Positions 1-11,077 of a DNA stretch of 64,000 nt are shown piece by piece. The position numbers were made by a program, and so were the translations under genes. Within the stretch, counting starts at the first letter, position 1, and every line of letters begins with the position of its first letter. Below the pieces are notes generated by a model. It was not told the origin of the DNA. It saw nothing but the letters and a program-made list of their open reading frames with translations, and did no database searches. The DNA comes from Icerya purchasi (taxonomy: Eukaryota > Arthropoda > Insecta > Hemiptera > Monophlebidae), in assembly GCA_039619475.1 (NCBI GenBank), contig CM077115.1:401794557-401858556 (forward strand), written 5' to 3'.

Positions 1-433
1 TAGAAATACTTTTTTCTTTTTTTTTTTTTTGGAATTTTAAATTATGGTAATCCTTCACCGGTAACATACGAAAACCTTAGTACATGAAACATCATGCTTG
101 ACTGATCTTGTTTTAGAGGCCACACTGGGGACGTTGTTCTTAGTAATGTGATATAGGAAAAAATTTAAACATAATTATAATGATTAACGAAATATATTTG
201 CGTAGTAGGTATCAGTTACATGAGCTAATTCTGTAGGGAGAGAAAAGAAAATGTAGACTAAGTAAATGTTGTTCGAAATTTTTTTGTTTGGTTTTTTTTT
301 TTTTTAGAATTCAAATATAGCCCCGAACTATTTAATAATAACAATTTTGAGTTCAAAACTTGTGGCGGTAAAAAAATACTTAGAAATATCTAAATTAAAT
401 GTAGGTGTGAATACATCCTGTTTGTTAAAACTG
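1..433. other. AT-rich DNA without recognisable gene
   Basis: No ORF or repeat that I can name. It probably belongs to the intron upstream of the first visible aldehyde oxidase exon, but no exon could be recognised here. Confidence 0.4.
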
Positions 434-494
434 TATAATAAAACAAACATTAATAACAAACAATATAGAACAATAAATTAGATAAATACCTATT
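434..494 (-). repeat. Inverted fragment of Penelope-like element B tail
   Basis: This segment is close to the reverse complement of 2568-2630, the last part of the Penelope-like element on the + strand. The match stops abruptly at both edges. It is therefore an isolated inverted piece of that element's terminal sequence. Penelope-like elements often carry partial terminal repeats in direct or inverted orientation (family knowledge), so this may be the partner end of the copy at 1925-2640. Confidence 0.7.
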
Positions 495-583
495 AAAAAT
501 TTAAAGCTTTCACAGTGATTACTCATGATAAATAATTTTCGGAAACAACTGTGTTTTTTATAAAGATATTTATTCGCTTAACG

Positions 584-613
584 TTTCGACCAGCTTACAC
601 TGGCCATCATCAG
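584..613 (-). ncRNA. Hammerhead-ribozyme-like core in Penelope-like element A
   Basis: On the minus strand, CTGATGA is followed by one extra T, a 6-bp helix (GGCCAG pairing with CTGGTC around a TGTAAG loop) and then GAAA. This is the conserved core and stem II of a hammerhead ribozyme. Such motifs are known in the terminal repeats of Penelope-like elements. Stem III and the cleavage triplet cannot be fixed by eye, so self-cleavage is inferred, not shown. Confidence 0.65.
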
Positions 614-1387
614 AAGCAAACTGAAAAACGGAGCGAAAAAATAAGAATCAGAAATCATGGAAAACCCAAATCAAAACAGATAACCTACCTCTAAACAGGA
701 AAACCGACGTAACGCAATAACAACAGATAGAAAAAATATAAAAACAAAAAAAATAATAATAAAAGGAACACAAAATCTAAACGGGAAAAACTGACAAAAC
801 GCATAACAACCGAAGATAAAATGTAAAAACATATGAGAAAAAAGGGTATTAGAAAAATTTACAAAAGGAACAAAAAACATCGGGTCACAGTTGGGGCAGG
901 GGGGAAAAACGAATAACAACTTATAAAAAATAAAACTGAAAACGTTGAAAACGCATGGAACAACCAAGTGAATAGAACAAAAATATGAAATATTACAACA
1001 GAAACAGTTGGATTACCTGAACAAGGACTGGGAACTACCTGAAAATTTCTTGGAATCCGCACCTGAGGACCCACTCGAAACCTATCCGGAAGAAGCACCA
1101 GAGGGCACGGCCCCGGGCATTGGACCAACGGAAGCTTAAAGCAAATCCAACCGAAGGAAGAAACCACTGGGACCGACGGGATGTGGGAACAAAAGACCAA
1201 AAAGAAGTGAAAGGCGGTGGCGGACGTCTAGGTACCTAAAGGGACACAGTCAAAATTAAAACCAAATAACCCAGAATTGGAAAAGAAAAATGAAACCTAC
1301 CTGGTCGCTGTTACAGATGAAAGTTCGTCAACCGTATGACTGGTTTCCATGCCGTGGGAACACGTAGACCTTCTTCTCTGTTAAAAT

Positions 1388-1918
1388 TTAGCCATTTCTC
1401 AATTTCGACCTGCCGGTGTGAACTTCCTTAGCTAAAGGAACACTATCCTCAAATTTGATAGTATGATTCGTTTTCAACTGATGTTCCGCTAAGGCGGATT
1501 TGTGCACCCGCCTATGCGCGCAATCAGCCCTGTGCTCCTTCACCCTGGTTTCAATAAGCCTACTAGTCTGACCGATGTAGCTTAATCCACACGAACAGGG
1601 TATTTTGTATACACCGGCACAGTGTAACCGAGGTAAACTATCTTTTGGACCTCTTAACATGTTCCTTATTTTCATACACGTACCGAAGACTGGTCTAACA
1701 TTGTTTTTACGTAAAATCCTTCCAATTCTTTCCGTGACTCCTTTGATGAACGGTAGCACAACACTAGTAGCAAACTGTTCAGACTCATTAATATTAACAT
1801 GACTATTGCAACTAAACTTACTGATATACCTACTTGCTTCATCCGTGCTATACCCATTTTTGACCATAACACCTTTAAGATGTCTTAACTCCTCTTGGAG
1901 ACTATCGCGGCAGGACAC
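1388..1918 (-). pseudogene. Penelope-like polyprotein C-terminus (GIY-YIG endonuclease), 5' truncated
   Basis: An open reading frame of 176 residues. Its C-terminal half has GVYKIPCSCGLSYIGQTSR, followed by R..EH and a downstream H..A.AEH..KTNH. This is the GIY-YIG nuclease fold fused to the C-terminus of Penelope-like reverse transcriptases, and it nicks target DNA for integration. The upstream residues fit the linker after the RT thumb. All RT catalytic motifs are missing, so the fragment cannot be autonomous. The first methionine is only the first one in the remaining frame and is not a real start. Confidence 0.85.
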
Positions 1919-1984
1919 CTTCCGTGCTCTATGTACAATTTTATATCTTAAATTATTTTTAGTTTTGAACGCTACATTTAAACC

Positions 1985-2266
1985 TTGTTTTTTGAAAAAA
2001 TAAACACCTTAAATTTAAAAAATTATAATATTTACGAAAATAGCGGTATATATAAAATAAATTGTACTGATTGTGAGAAATCATACATTGGTCAAACAGG
2101 GCGAAAAATTAATTGCAGATATAAAGAACATATAAAAGCATTTAATAATAATGAAATAGAAAAATCAACCTATGCAGAACATCTAATTAAAAATAAACAT
2201 AAACCAAATTCAATAGAAAATACTGTAACCATCCTGGCCACTTATCACAAAGGTAATATAATATGA
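1985..2266 (+). pseudogene. GIY-YIG endonuclease remnant of Penelope-like element B
   Basis: Ninety-three codons remain open. Visible motifs are SGIYKINC, then SYIGQTGRKI, RYKEH and [10 protein letters not shown], in the order of Penelope-type GIY-YIG endonucleases. The reading frame is broken upstream and no reverse transcriptase motif survives. Sequence and codon use are much more AT-rich than in element A (1388-1918), so the two are different families and not two copies of one. The ATG at 1985 is unlikely to be a true start. Confidence 0.8.
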
Positions 2267-2535
2267 ACATTGCAGAAAATTATTATATAAAAAAATATAA
2301 AAATAATATTTTAAATGGCCAAACACCGAATAATAATAATCCACTGTTTAATATAAAAATTTAACTTTTTGTCTTCTTGTTTTATTTTATATTTTATATT
2401 AATTATTAGCATTTTCAACCTATTGATTTTTATACCTGCTATGTTTATTCCTCTTTACATCTACTATATATACACATGTATTCCCTATATTTACACTTCA
2501 GTGTGTGTTTTAAGTTTCCTTTAAGTTAGTTTTAG

Positions 2536-2558
2536 CTGATGATGGGTTATGCCCGAAA
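2536..2558 (+). ncRNA. Hammerhead-ribozyme-like core in Penelope-like element B
   Basis: CTGATGA is followed by T, a short GGG/CCC helix and GAAA. It is the same architecture as the core in element A, including the extra T after the first box. It lies about 300 bp downstream of the GIY-YIG coding end, as expected for a Penelope terminal repeat. The short stem II suggests weaker or partner-dependent folding. Confidence 0.6.
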
Positions 2559-3341
2559 ACGTTTCTAAATAGGTATTTATCTAAAATTTATTGTTCTATA
2601 TTGTTTGTTATTAAAGTTTGTTTTATTATAAATATCTGAATTAATTATATTTAACTATAAATGAACATCTGTCAAGAATCTTTAGACAACCGGCTGACAC
2701 ATCGTATTGTTTGTATATAATAATTTCTAAGTAAATTTTGAAAATAAAAATAGCAGATTTCACTTACCGAGCTACTTTATCGTATAAATTATAAGGATTC
2801 TTCGAATTTTCAAAATCGTAATTATGAAACACCAAATAAAACAATTTTGTTCAACATTGATATTTCGAAACCTACGATGGCGTACAATAAATCCGATGTC
2901 GTTCCATTATACCTAACCCTTTTGCCTACGATCAGTTCACTTTATTTAATTATTTTATTTTTTTGTTATATCGTTCCGAGCTATCCAAGATTATTCTACG
3001 ATTAAATTTCAAACATGATATCTCTTCTACACTGAAAAATATTCTTACTACACTATCGCGTTGACGTATTAATTTTAGATTGCGCGGTTCGTACTATCAT
3101 TTTGGTGTTTAGCTGCATTTTTCATGTTTGAAAATGTTACGCTCCCGGTATTTTCACCTTTTTCTGAAGTAGGAGCTGGCTGAATGATTTTTCTTTCAAA
3201 TTACTTCAATACTGAGAAAGTCCGGCTTCGGCAACTTTATTGTTGGGCGGTTTTGTCACTTCCAGACTCTACACATCCATGGTACATTAGCGGACATTAA
3301 TTTTCATTATATAATAATCATTTGACATTTTTTGTGCGCAG

Positions 3342-3525
3342 AATTAACGTGGAAGTAAAAAGAATTGGCGGCGGATTTGGCGGCAAATTCAGTAACGCGG
3401 TAAAGGTTAGTGACGGTTGTGCTTTAGCAGCGCATGTTTTGAAGTTACCGGTTCGTATGATACTTCCCATGGAGCAGTGTACCGGGTCATTGGGAAAACG
3501 AAGTCCTTATTACGGAGAATACGAT
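3342..3525 (+). CDS. Aldehyde oxidase exon 1 of window
   Basis: The exon opens after a GCGCAG acceptor and ends before GTTAGT. It encodes [15 protein letters not shown], a Mo-cofactor-contacting glycine-rich loop. Phe follows GGK where xanthine dehydrogenases have the substrate-binding Glu. The first base completes a codon begun in an exon outside or unrecognised in this window. Confidence 0.92.
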
Positions 3526-6500
3526 GTTAGTTCATGACCATACATCATCTCATACTGTTATTATTTAAGATGTGAGATTTCACAATACGCAACTGTTCTA
3601 ATATACTTCGAATTTTATCTACTTGACGCTAATAATATTTTACGATTTAAAAAAATTGTTATCCTTTCTTCTCCTAAAGTAGTGCCACAAACCATTTCCC
3701 ATTACACGGAGAGCATCTACAAGCACTTTTTAAAAATTAAAAAAAGAAAATAAAGAGTAATAAAACATTAGGAAAGTGAAAAGAGAATTTTTTTTTAATA
3801 GCTCAAGATCATTAAAGGAGTGTCATTCGGGAGAAAAAAATAGTAGCCAGATTAATCGTTGTTAACGGTACTTTTAGTTTTTTGGTTTTTCTTCATAAAT
3901 TTATACACCCATAAAAATTCCAATATCGTGCTAAAAATTACCCCTTATTAATACTGTCCCTCTATCCATGCAACAATAATTTGCTCTATTTTGATAATTT
4001 TTTTGCAGGTATCCGTCAATGACAAAGGAGAAATACAGACTATGCAATTTAATAATTACTCCGATACTGGTTTTGCTCAAAATGAACCGGTTTTGCGTTA
4101 CTTGGAAACGTCCTCACAAAACAGCTACGACGTCGATACGTGGGACATTAATATATCCACTGTTTACACCGACACATGCTCTAACACGGTTTGTCGAGCT
4201 CCAGGTTAGTATTTTTCAATTACACTCTTTCGACTAAAAATGTCCAATATTTTATAGTTTATATTTGGCCAAAGGCACAATTCTCTTGGTTCATTAGAGT
4301 TTTCAGCTCTGTAATTTTTCCGTTAATACGTATCTAAAAAATACAATATCAAATTTTTGATGTCCAGGTTTATTGCAAAATCCCGTAATAATCGAGCGAT
4401 TTTTTCTTTAACTTCGATGATTCAAAATTTTAATGCTCGGGATACTGTCAGCTTATTTCCCTTATAGAGATACATGGCGGGAAGGGTGATCTCTATATGT
4501 CTTACATTTAAACTTTCTCAACATCGTTTCGCTTCCTCGCTGCAAAGAAACGAAAATTTACCTTTGGCTGCTGAAATGTTATCCCTCCACCAGTACATGT
4601 ACACACATACACACATAACTATATTAATAAAATAATTTCTATTGAAAATTATTTATAGGGAATTTTATTTTTTTTAATTACATTTTTTAGCGCTCTAATT
4701 TATAAATTCCGTTTAGTCAAAATATTGCTCTTAATTTTTCTTTTACTGTTATGAATCCGAACATTTGGTATATAAACTTAAATTGATGGAAATGAAAGAG
4801 TTGATCAGTTGTCTCGAGATGCAGATGTTAATGGACTCCTCATTAATAAGTTCACTGCTAATTAACTTGTGTTGTCTAAAAAGTTCCATTATTGGTTTTG
4901 CTCAGATTCATATCCTCTCCTTTTTTAACCAATTTTTGCTTTTATCTTTCTATTCAACCGTATCTTCCAGTTAATCCTTGGTTTCATAAATTTCCGTCTT
5001 TACAGCGCTATACTATTCCTCTTTATGTCAGGTGCGTTTCGTTTTTTTTACCTTTCTTTTACAATTCCATTGCTTATCGCCAAACCGGAATTAACTTTTT
5101 ATCTTTTTGACCCAGACAACCAGGGAAAATTCGTTGTTGCCTTCACCTGCTGAATCGAGAATGATGTTCTTTCAAGACCAGTTTCGATCACTAACAACTA
5201 ACAACGAAACACCAGCAACCCCAGCAGCAACCATTCAACATGTCAACCAAAACCAACTCATCCTTTTCACACCCAGAAACCAAACATCGTACGCAAGCAA
5301 AACATAAAAAACAGCAAAATGCTTGTAATAGGCTTCCCCTCTTATAAGGATATCCACATAAATCAATACATCAAAGCCGTTGGCGAAAAAATCGGACCCA
5401 GCAAAATAACGCACGCCTCCAAAATATCTATAGAACGAGCTTGCGGCGTGTTATCAGATTAAGTCGCAGTCAATACGTTTATAGCCAACTGTAGCAAAAT
5501 CAACATCAATGGAAATGTTCTAAAGGCTCGGAAAATGCTCCAAAACGCTTATCCTATCACAAGTATCCCCGAATGTATCAAAAAGAGGCTCTTGACTTTT
5601 TAGGCATTAAAACGACCGCGCCAACTAGTATTATCCAAACAGCACTCGTTCTACTCAAGGAACTTTTCAAACGTGCTTCTCCGCGTTTCTTACTGACCCA
5701 TAAGCAATTTATATCCTTCATAGAAGCGGCATTAAATTCTATTCGCCACAGATCCTAACATCCGATTGCGATTATCAACTCCGGCAAACCACACATTAAG
5801 TATCCCCAGCTAAAGATGAAGCTCACAAAACTCATCAACAAGGTCGCAAAACAGCTTTAGACCATCAATTGAGGTGGTAACCCGCGCGTGAGCATTCAGC
5901 ATGCCAAGCGTCGAACTTATTGCGTATAACGTTCGTTTATGTTTAAGCACTCTTATTCTAATCTCGGTTTCAGGATCCTTAATTTTTTTTTTTTAAATTT
6001 ATAACTGACTAGCGTGCTTCGAATGAGTAGTTGTAACTCTTTAATTATTCAGTGGAACTGCAAAGGCTTCTTTCCTGGTCTCGCCGAATTAGAATTTTTG
6101 ATTTTTCAATATTCTCCAGCAATTATATATCTACAGGAAATTTTTCTCATAAAGTCACACCACCCTTGTATCAAATCCTACCAAATATACCACAATCCTT
6201 ATTCCCTCGCAACCAAAGCTAGCGGAAGTACTGCGATATTGGTTCATAATCCCATACTCCACAGCCCCCTCATAGCATCAGATATCTTTCAGTCAACGGC
6301 TGTATCCGTATATCTCCTGTTACTATCAGGATCGCTTATATCGATTGTGAGTATATATATTCCTCCCGATATGTCCATATCCACCTACCAACTTAGCGCT
6401 TTCTACACCTGTGTGCCCAACCCTATCATGCGTCTTGGGGATTTTAGCATCCACTCTTCCCTTTGAGGATCCGATACCCATACTCAAGAGGAAACGTTCT

Positions 6501-9500
6501 CTCCAAATTTATATTAAATAGCGACCTCCTGTTACTCAAACCCCCCCTACTCCAACTCGTCTGGATACTTCCTCTGGTTCGTTCTACCGATCATTTTTCC
6601 ATCCTCACATCTTTTCCGTCCAACACGAATGCAATTTCTCATCCGCTGTCCCCGAAATTCAGTTATCAAAAAGAAAACTGGAGTATTTTCACTTCTCTCC
6701 TTGGAACCATGCCTCTTCCTTCTCCTTCAGTGCAAGAAAATACTACAACTTTCTCAGATAAACTAACTGCCTGATCCCGGGTTTTAAAATAAGCAACTGC
6801 CCAATCGCTGAACCCACTAAAGTGGCAAATGTGTTTTCCTCACTCTTCAGTCATGAATCGTGGTCTTCGATTTACTCTCAAGATTTCCTATTGCATAAAA
6901 CTAGGAAAGAAAAATCCCCGATAACTTTTAATAATAATAATGCCGATGAATACAACAGCCCTATTACTTTAAGCGAGCTCAATTATCAAATAAAAGCTGT
7001 TATAGTCTCCATTTCAAACGTGCCAAGGACTCCACTCTTCTTTTAAGCTACAGGCCAATTTCGTTGATTTCGGTACTGACTAAAACACTGAAAAAAGTGA
7101 TAACAAAAGGCTCACTTGGATCTTAGAAACCCGTGGGCTCCTCTCCCCTTGTCAGTTTGGCGGACGGAAAAAAGGTATGATCGGGTCTGGCGCCTAGGAT
7201 TACTCCGGAAGATGGTTAAGAGTAGCATAATAAGAAAACCTGATTATGTACTTAAAAGATTTTCTCCATGACAGATCTATCCGGGTGAGAATAAGTAATT
7301 CCCTTTCACATTCACAATTCCCTGAAAACGAACTCCCTCAGGGCTCTGCCCTGAGCGTGACCCTTTTTAACCTATATATAAACGACATTGTTGAACGCAT
7401 CCCCCTCCGGTAACTGCCCATCTTTTCGTCGATGATCTGAATATTTCCCGAACATCATCGAATTTTTACTATACCCAACAAACTTTACAAAAAGTGTTAA
7501 CAAACTTAGACGAATTGAAAGTATTTTTAAGGAACTTCAGAATGATGATGCATTTTCACTTTCAAAATATCGCTTGGCTTGTTTATATATTAGAATAAAA
7601 TCACTGAAAGGAGTTCAGGACAATAAACTTACCCAGTTTTTCGACAAGATTGCATAACAGCTACTATATTTTATTTGCGACCTTTGATTTTTATTTTTGA
7701 GTGAGTAAGTGAAATATTCCTGAAAATCGATCTTAAGAATTACACGTTCAAATCGTATCGTATTTTCTTCACAAATGTCGCAGTACCAATGATTATTTTA
7801 GCATTTTCAGGAATTTCTAGAATAATACAGTAAACAATGTAAAAATATAAGTTGAATATCGACTTGCTTGTTGTATACTAAGAATAAGGAAAACTGCTAA
7901 ATATTTGAATAGTGATTCACCATCTCGCGATTTTAAAACACGCAAACAATATTACAAAAAATAATTTCTGGAAATACTCGACAAAAACATCACTGACCGG
8001 AAATTTTAAACATTTTATCAATCTTGAATAAACTTGAAAATTTTGTTATTAGTAATTACGAATCTGATGCGTCAACGGATGAAATGATTGCATTTTACGA
8101 TGAAAATAATTTTGATCGAGAACAACTAATCCTGCACAAAAATATGTTACACATGCTATTACGAACATTGGTATAAGAGGAAAGTCAGATTCACGATTCA
8201 CTTCATGGTGCTGTATTCTTTGTGAGAAAAAATTCGCATATATTAAATTTAAAATCGGAATTTACCAAGTCGATAATCGTATTAAGAATTCCAGTATCAG
8301 CGTATGTGAATGATGTTTTTCTACACTGTGTCGCGTAAAGACATGTATCTTCGTTCTTATTAGCGGAAGGGTTAAATCATTTCAGTGTACTACATATTCA
8401 TAAAAATTATATTGACATTCTGCATATGATGTTTCTTATGAATATCAAAAGACGAACTCGCTGCCGATACTTGCAATGAATTTCTAGTGTCTCCTATTTC
8501 ACGTATTATTCGACTCTATTTAAACATTCGTGTATCAGAATTGTCGATGGGTTTTTAAAACAGTTCTAAATCGTTATTTTTCAAAATAAGATCACATTAA
8601 ATATTTATAACGATTATTTATGAACTTTCTTTTTTTTTTTTTTCAGAAGTAGTGTGTGGTACATACTACATGCGCTACTACTAGGTATAGTAGGAAAAAT
8701 CTTAATTTTCTTCTTTGGTTACACGCCCCACGGGAAAATGAAAAAGTGTTAGCCCTGCCAGCAGATGTCTTCAGCATTATAATCTCCGCTAATTACATAT
8801 GTCTTATTTGCTAAGGTTCGTAAGAAACTTTCGAACTGTTAATACTATAAATGTTTTGAAGCGCCATATGCCGCAAAGACTATATTATATGCTATATTCT
8901 TATCTGTATGCTGAACATTTGCTACCTATAAGCAGTCTGAGTGAAATGTATTAATTTAATAACGGTTAATTACAGTTTTATTACCGCCGAATCTTTATTC
9001 TAGTTAAATACGTATTTCTTAAAACGTTTAGTTTTTATCAATCTCACGTTCGCTGAAGAAGACAGCCCGAAATATTTTAGTAGTTTTGTTTCGAAATTAT
9101 TTTTAAAATTAAAACTCGATCGTACCGTGTAAATTATTCTAATTTATCGGATTTAATTATTTCCCTTTGAAAATATCCATATTAGGAGCTATGGAAACTA
9201 CCGCCATTCTGGAAAATATTATGGATCGAATAGCTGTAGTTACTAATCAAAATCCGATCGATGTTCGAATCGCAAACTTAAAACCGAGAGACAAAGCAGC
9301 CGTCACCAATATGACGGAAGAGATTAAACGAACTTCAGATTATGATAAGCGTAAAATCAGTGTCGAAACGTTCAACAAGGTACAATTTTATTCCTGTTAA
9401 AAAATGATACCGTTTTAATTCGTCCCTTTGATGCGTGATATATCGTTCTTAATATCAGTTGTAAAAGCAAAATTTTTATCGCCACTTACAGATATACCGG

Positions 9501-11020
9501 TTAATTTATATTCGTAATATTACGGTAGCGGTTTTTTCATTTCCAAATTCTAATCATTTACTAGTGCACGATTTGAGCAAAAAGAAACTATGCATAATTT
9601 ATCTAAGCAAATTATTTTAAATTCCGAATCTTTCGATATTTTTCTATATTAGATATCGTTGCAGTGGATCTACCGCTAAATGAGTGTATTAATTATTTTG
9701 ATTTTTTTGTATCATTAAAAAAAAAGAAAGAAAGAAAAAACAAGTGTAATATAAAGCATTTGACATAAAATTATTTTTAAATAAAGCAAAAGTGTAATTC
9801 AAAATGTATTTTATTAACATGTATTACTAAACACCTAAACAAATAATCAATAGTAATTAAAATAACGAATTTATCGTTTACACGATAATAAAAAAACAAA
9901 AAAAAAAACAAAAAACGAGTAGAACTAAACGTTCAGTACGGCTTTTATTAATAATTTAATCATAAAATTTTGTTCTAATTTTTTTTAGTTTTATCTAATT
10001 AACTGATGAACACATAATCAAGTACCCCTAATAAATTAGGAAATCTTTAAAAGCAAACAACTGCATGTTATAACACCGGTTGCGAAATATGCCCTTCTCG
10101 TTCCCTGTCTTGGTTCCATTCTATTCCTCTCAGTCGTCGCTCTTCTATTGTCTCCCTAATTCGTCTCCGGATCAATCATTCTCTCCTCCCTTCCTCTCGC
10201 TTTCGATTTGCTCTATCGCCTTCTCCTGATTGATGCTAATCACATTTTCTTTGAGTGTCCTGCTCTTCGTAACGAACGCTCCCTTTTGTACAGTCAGCTC
10301 CTGTCATTAGGTCTCCCTACTCCCTATAACTCTTCCTTTATCCTCTCCTTTCCTTCATCTTCTGTGGTGTCCGCACTGCTGTCCTTTGTTGCGTCCATTT
10401 CGGACCGCTTAGTTATTTAATTTCTTAGCTTAGTTTTCTTGTTGTTGGGTCAATGCCGCTGACGCGCCCAAAAAAACAAAAAAAAAAAAACAAAAAAAAA
10501 CGTATTATTTTTCAAAATAAATATTTATGTCCTTTTTTTTCATTTTTTTTTTTTTTGGCTCGGACTGAAATACAACATCCTTCTAGCCAATAATTCCCCC
10601 TCAATTAACAACACCCAAACAATATAAAAGGAAAATCTAAAAAAACAATTAATGGTAACCAGTAAATGGATAAAGAATAGAATAAAATAAAACTGTCCAC
10701 TTCCATAAACAAAATAAACTCGAATGAATAAGGGAGAGAAGAAAAAAGAAAAAAAAGAGAAAGAAAATCAAATGGCACTAAAATTAAATAACAATTCTGT
10801 TTCCTTCAATAAACCTAAAAAGAAAAAAAGAAAATCTTATCACTAGAACAAAGAAGATAAAAAATACACAGTGGAGGATAAATACCGTAGGACATCAGGT
10901 CTTTGGAAAACACAAGTCTCTTGTTGTCAAACTGGACTCTGTTACCAAAAGCAAGTTCCTCAACTTCTTTTTGTGTTTTTATAATGGCACAACGGATTCT
11001 TAAATAACAGCATAATGATA

Positions 11021-11077
<57 letters not shown>

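Larger units (their letters stand above)
520..1918 (-). mobile_element. 5'-truncated Penelope-like element A
   Basis: The minus-strand fragment starts inside the reverse transcriptase/endonuclease ORF. It continues through a non-coding 3' region of roughly 850 bp and ends beyond a hammerhead-like core at 584-613. The coding part (1388-1918) carries the GIY-YIG endonuclease typical of Penelope-like elements. The outer edge near 520 is approximate. It abuts a second, oppositely oriented Penelope-like element at about 1920-1930, so the two truncated 5' ends face each other. Confidence 0.8.
1925..2640 (+). mobile_element. 5'-truncated Penelope-like element B
   Basis: A plus-strand fragment with a GIY-YIG domain at 2045-2264, a short AT-rich 3' UTR, a hammerhead-like core at 2536-2558 and a terminal stretch (2568-2630) that recurs inverted at 434-494. 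A third, more decayed copy of the same family lies at 58823-59130. The 5' edge is approximate because the sequence there is degraded. Confidence 0.8.
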
